DNA of 64,000 nt, from contig JAHDQO010000004.1 in NCBI GenBank assembly GCA_018433765.1, positions 124,001 to 188,000 on the forward strand, in the 5' to 3' direction. Position numbers and translations under genes: made by a program. The notes below the pieces were generated by a model. The model saw only the letters and a program-made list of their open reading frames with translations, ran no database searches and was not told where the DNA came from. This document shows, one piece after another, positions 53,846 to 62,617 of this stretch (the stretch's first letter is position 1; each line of letters begins with the position of its first letter). Source of the DNA: Tissierellales bacterium. Its GTDB lineage: Bacteria; Bacillota; Clostridia; Tissierellales; Sedimentibacteraceae.

Positions 53846-53876
53846 GTGATAAAAAGAATAAAGGAGAGTAAATATA

Positions 53877-55097
53877 ATGATCAACAAATGTAAATTGAAA
53901 AGGAAAATGAGTATTTTTTTGGCTTTAAGCATGGTACTTGTAGGTGTAACTGCATGTGGTGTTGAAGCCGTGAAGAATGAAATAGGAGATACGAAAGTTC
54001 CAGAAAATAGTCAACAAAATGTTGATGATATAGCTATTAAAGAAATTGATGAACTTCAATATTTTAAGTCTAAGAGTTGGTTAAATAGTGAAGAAATTAT
54101 AGGTATTAGTGAAAATAATCAAATTGACAATGTCTGCATTTTTAATAGCGAGACCAATGAGATGACAGCAGTAACTGATAATACTGATAAGGATGTTACT
54201 TTTAAAATACTCGGGTTAAGTACTATTGAAAAACAATTGAATAATGATTATTGTGTAATAAGTAAATTTAGGAAATCTCAATGGGAAACTTCATTAATTT
54301 TATATTCGATTAATTTTGAAGACAATTCTTTAAAAATTATAGAAGAAGGCGTAAGTGATTATGGTGTGTTAAATAACAATAAGTTAGTTTTAGCTAAAGG
54401 ATATGAAATATATGAATTAAATTTAGCTACTGGAGAAAAGAATCAGATTGTACTGCCAAATGAATTAATGAGTAAAATAAAAGAAATTCCTACTTTTGAA
54501 GAGTGTATAGATTTAATAGGGTTGTCGGATGAAGCTAGAGCAGATGACTCTTATATGGATATTTTTAAAAAAAAGTATCAAGAACAAATAGAGAGTAATT
54601 GTATAAAATCTGTACAAAAAAATGAAAACGAATTAATGATAGACACAGGTTACTTTAAAAACTATGTTTATCATTTAGATAGTAAAACGTTTGAGGAAGA
54701 TGATGATTGTTTTAGCACTTATGGATATATATTAGATTTAACAGATGAAAATAGCAGAATACAAGTAGGGGGTAGCAAAATATGGAAGGTAAATGGCAAT
54801 GGGGAGCGTTGTGAAATAATAGATGAAGGTAATAATATAAGTTATAGTGAATCTTTAGATCATAACAAATTAGTTTATTTTATAGAAAAAGACTCAGAAG
54901 ATGAACAATCTGCTAATAAAGTTAAAGCATATATTTGTAATATTAATTCTGGAAAGAAAGTACCTATATATGGAGCTGAAAATGTTGATTTAGTATTTTG
55001 GAATGAAACTTCAAATAAGTTTTATTATATAGATAATGTCTATGATGAAGAAAATGATAGATACAAGTCTGTAACAAGTGTGATTACGTTAAATTAA
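53877..55097 (+). CDS. Putative lipoprotein of unknown function, paralogue A
   Basis: The 406-residue protein has a signal peptide ending in a good lipobox (GVTACGV, Cys27). The mature part has repeated W/Y-rich strand motifs (WLNSEEIIGIS, VCIFNSET, LDLTDENSR, WNETSNKFYYID), suggestive of a beta-propeller-like sensor fold; no known family is recognised. Paralogue B follows as a tandem duplicate. Both lie just upstream of an OmpR-type two-component system, so an envelope-sensing or signalling role is plausible. GGAGAGTAAATATA precedes the ATG. Confidence 0.75.
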   Translation: MINKCKLKRKMSIFLALSMVLVGVTACGVEAVKNEIGDTKVPENSQQNVDDIAIKEIDELQYFKSKSWLNSEEIIGISENNQIDNVCIFNSETNEMTAVTDNTDKDVTFKILGLSTIEKQLNNDYCVISKFRKSQWETSLILYSINFEDNSLKIIEEGVSDYGVLNNNKLVLAKGYEIYELNLATGEKNQIVLPNELMSKIKEIPTFEECIDLIGLSDEARADDSYMDIFKKKYQEQIESNCIKSVQKNENELMIDTGYFKNYVYHLDSKTFEEDDDCFSTYGYILDLTDENSRIQVGGSKIWKVNGNGERCEIIDEGNNISYSESLDHNKLVYFIEKDSEDEQSANKVKAYICNINSGKKVPIYGAENVDLVFWNETSNKFYYIDNVYDEENDRYKSVTSVITLN

Positions 55098-55240
55098 TTA
55101 AATATATTTTTAAAAGTTTTGTTTAATTTGATACTCATAAAAAAGAACTTGTGCAGTTGTTATTTTAAGATATATAGAATTATTGTAATTAATATAAAGA
55201 AAGTATATCATTGTAATGTGATAATATGTTTTTCAAATAA

Positions 55241-55295
55241 GTTTACAAAACAGAAACATATTTTTTATTCTTTAGAAATCAAATGTAATTATAAT
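55241..55295 (+). promoter_or_regulatory. Promoter with upstream box, copy 2
   Basis: GTTTACAAAACAGAAAC (55241–55257) and -10 TATAAT (55290–55295) keep the same 49-base offset and poor -35 as copy 1. Confidence 0.6.
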
Positions 55296-55325
55296 GTAGT
55301 TAAAAAGAATAAAGGAGTAGATATA

Positions 55326-56567
55326 ATGATTAATAAAAAAAATCTAAAAAGGAAAGTAAGTATTTTATTAGCAGCAAGTATGGTGCTGGGAAGTGCAACA
55401 GTATGCAGTGCTGAAGCTGTAAATAATGAAAAAGGAGAAATAAAAGTTCTAGAAAACCAACAGCAAGAGATTAATGATGTATTGGCGATTAAAGAGATTG
55501 ATGAACTTCAATATTTCTACACCGAAAGTTGGTTAAATAATGATGAAATTATAGGCATAAGTAATGATAAACAAGTAGATAATGTTTGTATTTTTAATAG
55601 CAATACCGATGAGATGATAACAGTAACTGATAATACTGATAAGGATGTTGTTTTTGAAATACTAGGGTTAAGTCCAATTGAAAAACAATTGAATAATGAC
55701 TATTGTATAATAGAAGAATATAAAGAATCTAAGAGGAGTACTTCTCTAACTGTTCATGCATTTAATCTAAAAGACCATACAGTTAAAAAGATAGAAGAAA
55801 AAATAAGTAGTCATGGTAAAGTAAATAACAATAAATTAATTATAACTAAAATGTATGATGTATATGAATACAATTTAGCTACTGGTGAGAAGGAACAGAT
55901 TGTGATACCAGATGAAATAAAGAATATAAGGGAAGAAGTTCCTAGTAGTTTTGAAGAGTATATAGCTCAATGGGATCTTGATGATGATTTACTAAACAAT
56001 GAAAATTATATGAATTTCTTAAAGGAAATGTATCAGGATAAAAAAGAAAGTCCAGGTAGAGGAATTTATGCAGAAAAAAATCAAAACAAGTTAATGTTAC
56101 GTGCTGAAAATGGACAAGAATATGTTTATGATTTAGATACAAAAACATATGAGGAATGTGATAATTCGTATAAAACTTATGGATTTAAATTAAATCCAAC
56201 TAGTAGCATGATAGAAATAGAGGAAATTGGAGATAACAACAAGAAAATATGGAAGCTGGACGAAAATGGAGAGCGCTGTAAACTAATAGACGAAGGTGTT
56301 GTTGATGAGTATAGCGAGTCTTTAGATCATAGTAAATTGGCTTACTCTATGATAGAAGACTGTGCAGGCTGCCAATTTGCTAATGAAGTTAAGACATATA
56401 TCTGTGATCTTAATTCTGGAAAGAAAATATCCGTATATGTAACTGATAATATTGATCCAGGATTATATTGGAATGATGCTTCAGATAAACTTTATTATAA
56501 AGAATCTGACTTAGATAGAGAGACAGATGAAAACAAGTATGTAACTAATGTGGTTACATTAAATTAA
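55326..56567 (+). CDS. Putative secreted protein of unknown function, paralogue B
   Basis: The ATG at 55326 has AAAGGAGTAGATATA before it; longer in-frame extensions run through the promoter and are rejected. The 413-residue protein aligns with paralogue A along its length (IKEIDELQYF, VTDNTDKDV, IEKQLNNDYC, ESLDHSKLAYS). The signal peptide differs: instead of a lipobox it reads SATVCSAEA, with a Val before Cys and an AxA-like site after it, so it is probably released by signal peptidase I rather than lipid-anchored. Function is unknown. The response regulator follows 54 bases later without a terminator. Confidence 0.75.
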   Translation: MINKKNLKRKVSILLAASMVLGSATVCSAEAVNNEKGEIKVLENQQQEINDVLAIKEIDELQYFYTESWLNNDEIIGISNDKQVDNVCIFNSNTDEMITVTDNTDKDVVFEILGLSPIEKQLNNDYCIIEEYKESKRSTSLTVHAFNLKDHTVKKIEEKISSHGKVNNNKLIITKMYDVYEYNLATGEKEQIVIPDEIKNIREEVPSSFEEYIAQWDLDDDLLNNENYMNFLKEMYQDKKESPGRGIYAEKNQNKLMLRAENGQEYVYDLDTKTYEECDNSYKTYGFKLNPTSSMIEIEEIGDNNKKIWKLDENGERCKLIDEGVVDEYSESLDHSKLAYSMIEDCAGCQFANEVKTYICDLNSGKKISVYVTDNIDPGLYWNDASDKLYYKESDLDRETDENKYVTNVVTLN

Positions 56568-56621
56568 TTGTAATATTTAAAAACTGGTTTAGTTTATATC
56601 ACTCATAAAGAAGGTGTGCAG

Positions 56622-57314
56622 ATGAGAACAAAAGTGTTAGTTGCCGATGATGAAAAAAATATTGCTAATTCTATTGCTTATGCACTTAAGCGAGAAAATT
56701 ATGAAGTATATACAGCATATGACGGTGAGGAAGCATTAGAAATTATAGGAATACAAAATCCTCAAATTTTAATATTAGATGTAATGATGCCAAAATACAA
56801 TGGTTTTGATATATTGAAAAAAGTTTCAAATAATATGTTTTTTGGAATAATTATGTTGACTGCTAAGAGTGAATTGATTGATAAAGTATTAGGATTAGAA
56901 CTAGGAGCAGATGATTATATAACAAAACCTTTTGATATTCCAGAGCTAATAGCTCGTGTAAGATCTCTTTGCAGAAGAATAGAAAAAAGCAATGTGTTGC
57001 ATGAAGAAGATTGTTTTTCATATGATACTTTCAAGATTAAATTTGAAGATAGAATTGTTTATTTAGATGGAGAAGTAGTGTATTTTAAACCAAAAGAGTT
57101 TGACCTGTTAGCATTTTTAATGAACAATAAAAGGGTTACTTTTTCTAGAGAAGTTATTTTAGATAGAGTTTGGGGACAGGAATATCTCGGAGGAACAAGA
57201 ACCATAGATATACATATACAAAGAATAAGAAAAAAGTTAGGAAGATATGGAAGCTTAATTAAGACAGTACCAAAAATCGGATATAAAGCTGTGGCGGATA
57301 TAAATGAAAATTAG
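56622..57314 (+). CDS. OmpR/PhoB-type response regulator
   Basis: The 230-residue regulator has a receiver domain with acidic pocket VADDEKNI and phospho-acceptor Asp in ILILDVMMP, Thr in MLTAKS and Lys in DYITKPFD. A winged-helix output domain (FKPKEFDLLAFLMNNKRV, GGTRTIDIHIQRIRKKLG) follows. ATG at 56622 follows AAGAAGGTG by 6 bases; a GTG at 56616 overlaps that site. It overlaps the kinase gene by 11 bases. The duplicated box before the two secreted-protein genes is a candidate target. Confidence 0.93.
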   Translation: MRTKVLVADDEKNIANSIAYALKRENYEVYTAYDGEEALEIIGIQNPQILILDVMMPKYNGFDILKKVSNNMFFGIIMLTAKSELIDKVLGLELGADDYITKPFDIPELIARVRSLCRRIEKSNVLHEEDCFSYDTFKIKFEDRIVYLDGEVVYFKPKEFDLLAFLMNNKRVTFSREVILDRVWGQEYLGGTRTIDIHIQRIRKKLGRYGSLIKTVPKIGYKAVADINEN

Positions 57315-58761
57315 CATAAAGAGAAAATTCACGATTTTTATTATTTTGTTATTGATATTTAACCTTCTAATTATTAGTACATTAACTTTAAGAGGAATTG
57401 AAGATAATCAAAGAGTATCGTATGAAACTTTTCTAAAAGACAATAGTAAGACGGCTAATCTTTTCATACGACAGAAGTTTTATTTAAGTAAATATGAAAA
57501 TTTTGAATATTTTTATATAGATAGTGCTAGAGAGTTAAGCATTGAGTTAGGAAGTTTATTAAATATAAACACAATTCTATACGATAAAAATGGTAAATTA
57601 ATAGGCAGTAGTGACAAGGTGATTAATGATAAAAATGAGTATACAGAAATTATTATGAAAGCATTGGATAACAACATTGTTTATCAACAAATAGGAGATA
57701 CAATTGTTTACGCAGCGCCAGTATATGATTTTAATGATCAGATTGGTGTTCTAAAAATAGAGTATAATGTAAAAAAACAAAGAGTGTTTTACGAAGATAT
57801 TAAAGAACTTTTTATCAAAGTTGGTATAGTGTCTATAATCATAGCTTTATTAGCAGCTTCACTTTATTTTTGGTGCTTTGTCAAAAAAATTATTCAACTA
57901 AAAAAGTCAGTTAAGTTTGTTGAAGATGGTAACTATGATGCGGTTTCAATAATTAATACAAATGATGAACTTGGAGAGTTGAGTAAGGGTATAGTTGCAA
58001 TGTCAAATAAAATTCAAGACAATATAGAAGAGATTAATATAGAAAAATCAAAACTGCAAGCTGCACTAGAAAAGCTTCAAAAGTTAGAAAAAAAACAGAA
58101 AGAATTCATAGGTAATATAACACATGAATTTAAAACTCCTATTACTGTTATTAAAGCTCAATTAGATTTAATCACTTTATACGATGATGATGAAGATATG
58201 GTAGACAGATCAAAAGAAATTGCTGATAAAGAGCTAAAAAGATTAGATAATATGATAGAAAATATATTATATTTATCAAGTATGGAAAAATACGATTTTG
58301 AGCTTAAAAAAGAAAGAATTGACTCTCAAGTACTTCTAACAGAAATTATAGAGCGTATGAGTGGAAAAGCATCAAAATTTGGAATTCAAATTATATATGA
58401 TATAATACCTGTTGAAATTTATATAGATAGAGATAGTTTCATGCAAATATTTATTAATCTAATTGACAATGCAATCAAATATAACAAAAATAATGGAAAG
58501 ATAATTATAAAGAGTTATATCAAAGACGAGAAAAATATCATTGAAATCGAAGATACAGGAATAGGGATACCAGATGAGCATAAGAGTAGAATCTTTGAAC
58601 CATTTTACACAGTAGACAAGAATAGATCTAAAAATTTCTCTGGAACAGGGCTTGGGCTTTCATTAGTATATAAACTTTTGAAAAAACAAGACTCAGATAT
58701 AAAAGTAAAGGATTCAATTAAGGGAACCATCTTTCAAGTATCTATCCCTTTATATAAATAA
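57304..58761 (+). CDS. Sensor histidine kinase
   Basis: The 485-residue kinase has two membrane helices (residues about 8–28 and 172–196) framing a roughly 140-residue extracytoplasmic sensor. A HAMP region, a coiled coil (EKSKLQAALEKLQKLEKKQK) and the HisKA box (IGNITHEFKTPIT, phospho-His) follow. The ATPase domain has the N box LIDNAIKYNKN, G1 DTGIGIPDE and G2 GTGLGLSLVY. It overlaps the response regulator by 11 bases. Domains and order are typical of an envelope-signal kinase. The two secreted paralogues encoded upstream could be its ligand-binding partners, an inference. Confidence 0.95.
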   Translation: MKISIKRKFTIFIILLLIFNLLIISTLTLRGIEDNQRVSYETFLKDNSKTANLFIRQKFYLSKYENFEYFYIDSARELSIELGSLLNINTILYDKNGKLIGSSDKVINDKNEYTEIIMKALDNNIVYQQIGDTIVYAAPVYDFNDQIGVLKIEYNVKKQRVFYEDIKELFIKVGIVSIIIALLAASLYFWCFVKKIIQLKKSVKFVEDGNYDAVSIINTNDELGELSKGIVAMSNKIQDNIEEINIEKSKLQAALEKLQKLEKKQKEFIGNITHEFKTPITVIKAQLDLITLYDDDEDMVDRSKEIADKELKRLDNMIENILYLSSMEKYDFELKKERIDSQVLLTEIIERMSGKASKFGIQIIYDIIPVEIYIDRDSFMQIFINLIDNAIKYNKNNGKIIIKSYIKDEKNIIEIEDTGIGIPDEHKSRIFEPFYTVDKNRSKNFSGTGLGLSLVYKLLKKQDSDIKVKDSIKGTIFQVSIPLYK

Positions 58762-58794
58762 AAAAACAACTTTTGATTTATACACAGTTTGAAT

Positions 58795-58843
58795 ATAAGC
58801 GGTAATTAACTTAAAAGTATATAGTTATTTACCGCTTATTTCT
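58795..58843. terminator. Hairpin between convergent genes
   Basis: ATAAGCGGTAA pairs with TTACCGCTTAT, with some inner A/T pairing. The right arm TACCGCTTATTT recurs at 59871–59882. Confidence 0.65.
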
Positions 58844-58865
58844 AATTTATTTATAATGTTTTTGT

Positions 58866-59720
58866 TTAATTTACATTGAATTCAAAAGAAAACCTACCTT
58901 TTGCTTTTTCACCTTTGCATATAAGAAAATATTCTTCTTCTTCTTTTACCTCTATTACTAAACTGCCATTTTCATTTGGAGAAAAAGTTTGTACTAGCTT
59001 ATTATTATCATCTTTTAAAGCAGCATATAATAAACCCTTATCGCAGTTGAGGTCATAGTCTATAACTAAATTACCATCTTTTTCAATATTTATTTTTTTC
59101 TCCTCAGTTCCATCCCAACAAGAGAAACTTTTATTTATGTGGTGAGAAGATTCATTCTGTTCACTAAAAATATGAGTATTAGAGTTATTAATAAATCTAG
59201 TTGGAGCAAAATTTAAGATAAAAAATCCAATAGCAGCAACTACTGCAACAATAATTATTATAATTATAACTTTATTATCTTTATTACCGTCTTCATAAAA
59301 ATCATTGTACTTTGATTTTCGACTAGTGTTGTAATGTGTATTAGTTGTATATTTTGGAGTTGATGTTTGTTTTGAACTATACTGCATAGTCTCTTTATTA
59401 ATTATAGAGTCTGTGTTATCTAGTTTAGTCATGCAGTTAGGACATACTTTCCAATTTTTTTGTATTGGAGTGCCACAATTTCTGCATTTTAAATTATTCA
59501 TATATGGGTTAGTTTTATGAGTATTTCTTACAACTAGGTATATAATTAAACCTATAAAATTAGGAACTAAAAATACTATTAATGTCCATAAAATAGGTTC
59601 CATTCCTCTTTTTTTACTATCTTTATAAACAAATACAGCAAGTAAAATTTGAATTACTACAAATATAAAAAATATTGAGTTTATTGCGTAATAAGGGAAA
59701 AAATTATTGAAATAATGCAT
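58866..59720 (-). CDS. Zinc-ribbon membrane protein with PLDc_N-like helices
   Basis: ATG at 59720 follows AGGAGGTATTATT; a longer upstream start lacks a site. The 284-residue protein begins with two membrane helices around VYKDSKKRGMEPILWTLIVF, a pattern resembling the phospholipase-D nuclease N-terminal (PLDc_N) segment. A zinc ribbon (CRNCGTPIQKNWKVCPNCMT) follows at residues about 77–96. Then come a polar linker, a third helix (VIIIIIIVAVVAAIGFFI) and a beta-rich external C-terminal domain of about 90 residues. The role is unknown. It is bounded on both sides by TACCGCTTATTT copies. Confidence 0.75.
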   Translation of the reverse strand: MHYFNNFFPYYAINSIFFIFVVIQILLAVFVYKDSKKRGMEPILWTLIVFLVPNFIGLIIYLVVRNTHKTNPYMNNLKCRNCGTPIQKNWKVCPNCMTKLDNTDSIINKETMQYSSKQTSTPKYTTNTHYNTSRKSKYNDFYEDGNKDNKVIIIIIIVAVVAAIGFFILNFAPTRFINNSNTHIFSEQNESSHHINKSFSCWDGTEEKKINIEKDGNLVIDYDLNCDKGLLYAALKDDNNKLVQTFSPNENGSLVIEVKEEEEYFLICKGEKAKGRFSFEFNVN

Positions 59721-60023
59721 AATAATACCTCCTATTAAATTTATATATTGATTAAGTATATTTATACTATAATATCTTCTATTTATATCATAATACCATA
59801 TTATATAATAATTTTTGATTTTAATAAACAAATAACATTATTTAATTTAAAAATATTATTTAGATATTAATACCGCTTATTTAGAAAATGAATATTATAT
59901 TAGTATAGATTAAAATTTAAAATTTGGAATTATAAAACTATTTAACTTTACATTAGTAAAGTTACCATTAATTATCAAATATACACTGTAAATTATCAAC
60001 TATTGAGAAAGGGAGAGATTATA
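59721..60023. other. 303-base A/T-rich region before the YmaF-like gene
   Basis: It contains a small hairpin (AACTTTACATTAGTAAAGTT, 59943–59962) and the 12-mer TACCGCTTATTT (59871–59882). Nothing coding is seen. Confidence 0.5.
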
Positions 60024-60341
60024 TTGAATAATTACATGCAGCAGGTATATCCAAGAGCTCATGTTCATAGATATGAAGGAACAACCTCTTTAAATAGAGG
60101 ACACACTCATAGATATAATGGTATTACAAATATTCAAGTACCTGCTCGTGGAGGTCACGTGCATTATTATGAAGGCTACACTTCAGTAGATAATAATCAT
60201 AGGCATTTTTATAGGGGATATACAAGCAGACCAATACCGACAGAAACAGGTCATATCCATTATGTTATAGGTGTTACAAGTGTAGATAGAGAGCATAACC
60301 ATAATTATAGAGATAGAACTTCAGAACAAATTTATAGATAA
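60024..60341 (+). CDS. YmaF-like histidine-repeat protein
   Basis: TTG at 60024 is preferred, with GGGAGAG 7–8 bases upstream. The 105-residue protein is built of six HxHxYxGxTS-like repeats (HVHRYEGTTS, HTHRYNGITN, HVHYYEGYTS, HRHFYRGYTS, HIHYVIGVTS, HNHNYRDRTS), as in the YmaF family. Regular paired histidines suggest metal binding, perhaps zinc, copper or iron, or spore-coat association; neither is proven. It has no signal peptide. A terminator follows. Confidence 0.8.
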   Translation: MNNYMQQVYPRAHVHRYEGTTSLNRGHTHRYNGITNIQVPARGGHVHYYEGYTSVDNNHRHFYRGYTSRPIPTETGHIHYVIGVTSVDREHNHNYRDRTSEQIYR

Positions 60342-60352
60342 AATTATAAATA

Positions 60353-60388
60353 TAAAGGTGTTTGAAATATTATTTCAACACCTTTTTT
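60353..60388 (+). terminator. Terminator of the YmaF-like gene
   Basis: AAAGGTGTTTGAAAT pairs with ATTTCAACACCTTT with a loop of a few bases, then T4. Confidence 0.88.
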
Positions 60389-60533
60389 GTTGTATTATGG
60401 TTAGCACATCTATAGAATAAATTATAATACTTCATTTTTCAGTATAAAAGTTTTGATGCAGTTGAAGAATTAGTCAGTGTAGGGTTAAAAAAATTGGAAA
60501 TATGGTATAGATAACTTATTAAATGCTTTCAAA

Positions 60534-60566
60534 TAAAAAACGAAGCTTTATTGCTTCGTTTTTTTA
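60534..60566. terminator. Terminator of tRNA-Val (bidirectional)
   Basis: AAAACGAAGC pairs with GCTTCGTTTT around TTTATT with A and T runs on each side. On the minus strand it lies just after the tRNA end. Confidence 0.85.
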
Positions 60567-60642
60567 TGGTGGGCGTAACAGGGCTCGAACCTATGACCCC
60601 CTGCTTGTAAGGCAGGTGCTCTCCCAGCTGAGCTATACGCCC
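60567..60642 (-). tRNA. tRNA-Val (anticodon TAC), CCA encoded
   Basis: On the minus strand the acceptor GGGCGTA pairs with TACGCCC, followed by A and CCA. The anticodon arm CCTGC-CTTACAA-GCAGG has anticodon TAC for GTA/GTG. D arm GCTCAGCTGGGAGAGC and T loop GGTTCGAGCC are normal. The length is 76 bases. Confidence 0.97.
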
Positions 60643-60672
60643 ATATCAATATTCATTTTTGTCTGCTAGTCT

Positions 60673-60701
60673 ATATTAGCAAAAATATATAGATTTGTCA
60701 A
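60673..60701 (-). promoter_or_regulatory. Promoter of tRNA-Val
   Basis: On the minus strand TTGACA (60701–60696) and TAATAT (60678–60673) have a 17-base spacer, 31 bases before the tRNA. Confidence 0.75.
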
Positions 60702-60713
60702 TGAAATATTTTT

Positions 60714-61202
60714 TTACTTTTTAGGAAACCATGGTATACATCGATTTACTTGTTTTGTATAGTTAATATATTGCTGTCCAAAAGTGCTGCGTAATATAGT
60801 TTCTTCTTTTTTAATTAGTATAGTCATGATTACCCAAAAAAACAAAGGTAAAATAAGTAGAAATATATTGTTCTGCCAAAATAAAACGCCTGTAAATATA
60901 AAGGAAAAGGCTGAATAAATTGGATTCCTTACCCAAGCATATACACCTGTACTTACTAGTTTATTTTCTTTAATGTTTTTATCAATTTTTGAAATTAGCA
61001 CACTTGATATCCATAATATTAGTCCTATAGCAATGCATATTACAGAAATTACTTTAAATAGAATATTAAAATTCTGAATAATTCCCTTGGTTAATGGATA
61101 GTATTTTGCAATTTTAATTCCAATAACAGTTAGAACACTACAAATGGTTACATATATAGGTCCAATTCCAAAGTATGACATATGATTTTTTCTTCTATCC
61201 AT
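60714..61202 (-). CDS. Isoprenylcysteine/PEMT-type methyltransferase-family membrane protein
   Basis: The 162-residue protein has four to five helices and the C-terminal motif of the ICMT/PEMT (phospholipid methyltransferase) superfamily: STGVYAWVRNPIYSAFSF, followed by KKEETILRSTFGQQYINYTK. The RNP and EE residues in these stretches form the SAM-binding site of the family. The bacterial substrate is unknown. Start ATG follows TTAAGGACAAACT. It lies alone after the uraA terminator. Confidence 0.78.
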   Translation of the reverse strand: MDRRKNHMSYFGIGPIYVTICSVLTVIGIKIAKYYPLTKGIIQNFNILFKVISVICIAIGLILWISSVLISKIDKNIKENKLVSTGVYAWVRNPIYSAFSFIFTGVLFWQNNIFLLILPLFFWVIMTILIKKEETILRSTFGQQYINYTKQVNRCIPWFPKK

Positions 61203-61342
61203 AGTTTGTCCTTAATTAGCACTAGATTTAATTGATAACAGTATTCAATATCTATAATTATAATTCTAATATTAACAAATGTCAATGTATATTATAATTG
61301 GGATGTTTTTAAATGAATGTGTCGGTAAGTCAATTAAAGAAA

Positions 61343-61380
61343 TAAAGAAAGTGCGACTAATGACGGTCGCACTTTCTTTG
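61343..61380. terminator. Strong terminator after uraA
   Basis: AAAGAAAGTGCGAC pairs perfectly with GTCGCACTTTCTTT around 8 bases. The minus-strand exit is T-rich, placing it at the end of uraA. Confidence 0.85.
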
Positions 61381-61384
61381 AAGT

Positions 61385-62596
61385 TTACTTTCTATTTAAA
61401 ATTAAATTTAGTACTATTCCTATAACAGCTGCTAAGCTTAGATCACCAAAATGAATTTGATTATTTATCTTTAAATATATAGGTAAATTAAAATATGTTT
61501 CAGCTAAACCTATAAAGAGAATAACTAGCATAATAATTGTATTTGTAACATTAAACTCAACTTTTTCTCTTTTTATAGTTTGTACTCCTACATAAGATAT
61601 CATACAGTAAAGCATTAGAGATATACCACCCATTACAGGAACAGGTATGCTGTTTAGTATACCGCTAAATTTTCCTACGAAAGACAGAATTATAGCAAAT
61701 ATAGCTGCAATCCTTATATTAACAGGATTATAATTTTTAGTAATGGCTAATACGCTTGTATTTTCTCCGTAAGTTGTATTAGCGGGCCCTCCTATGAAAC
61801 CAGCAATAAGAGTTGCTAATCCATCTCCTAACAAAGTTTTATTTAAACCTGGATCTTCAATAAAGTTTTGACCAACAACTTGTCCGTTTGTAGTAACATC
61901 ACCTATATGCTCCATAAATACAGCAAGTACAATAGGTGCAATTACCATAACAGCTCCTATATCAAATATTGGTAATGTGAAGTTAGGAACATCAATTAAT
62001 TTTGCTGAAGTTATTAAACTTGTATCAATTTTTCCTATAATCATAGAAGCTGTATATCCTATTATTACAGCTAAAACGATGTTAAGCTGCTTTAAAAATC
62101 CTCTACCAAACAGATTAATAAGTATTGCTGAACCTAAAGTAATTATTGCTAGAGGCCAAAATTTTGAAGCATTATCTAAAGCTGTAGGTATTAACCTTAG
62201 ACCTATAACTATAATCATTGGGCCAACTACTTGTGCCGGCAACAGTTTTCTTATCTTTTTAACACCAATTTTATTAACAATTAATGAAAATAATACATAA
62301 ATAAGTCCTGCTGCTACAATTCCTCCTTGTGCATATCTAGTAGAACCATATGCTTCAGATACAGCTACTATTGGTGAAATAAATGCAAAAGACGATCCTA
62401 AGAATACTGGTACTTTTTTCTTTGTACAAATATGAAAGACGAGTGTTCCTACTCCAGCAGAAAATAAAGCTACAGATATATCAAGACCTGTCAATATAGG
62501 AACTAATACAGTAGCTCCGAACATTGCAATTAAGTGTTGAATACCTAGGATAAAATTCTTTATGGTTAGTTTTTGTGAATAGTTTGTTTCTGTCAT
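61385..62596 (-). CDS. uraA: Uracil permease, NCS2 family
   Basis: A 403-residue NCS2 nucleobase transporter, with 12–14 hydrophobic segments. Motifs AMFGATVLVPILTGLDISVA near the N-terminus, VFMEHIGDVTTNGQVVGQNF and FIGGPANTTYGENTSVLAIT in the middle define the uracil branch (UraA/PyrP) rather than xanthine permeases. It imports uracil with protons. AGGAGG lies 7 bases before the ATG. The leader carries a PyrR-like loop motif and mutually exclusive hairpins, fitting control by pyrimidine levels. Confidence 0.94.
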   Translation of the reverse strand: MTETNYSQKLTIKNFILGIQHLIAMFGATVLVPILTGLDISVALFSAGVGTLVFHICTKKKVPVFLGSSFAFISPIVAVSEAYGSTRYAQGGIVAAGLIYVLFSLIVNKIGVKKIRKLLPAQVVGPMIIVIGLRLIPTALDNASKFWPLAIITLGSAILINLFGRGFLKQLNIVLAVIIGYTASMIIGKIDTSLITSAKLIDVPNFTLPIFDIGAVMVIAPIVLAVFMEHIGDVTTNGQVVGQNFIEDPGLNKTLLGDGLATLIAGFIGGPANTTYGENTSVLAITKNYNPVNIRIAAIFAIILSFVGKFSGILNSIPVPVMGGISLMLYCMISYVGVQTIKREKVEFNVTNTIIMLVILFIGLAETYFNLPIYLKINNQIHFGDLSLAAVIGIVLNLILNRK

Positions 62597-62617
62597 TTTA
62601 ACTCCTCCTACTTTTTT

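Noticed and set aside
55119-55325. Possible longer N-terminus for secreted paralogue B
   Set aside because: The extension would translate the duplicated promoter and flank. A good ribosome site and a proper signal peptide begin at 55326.
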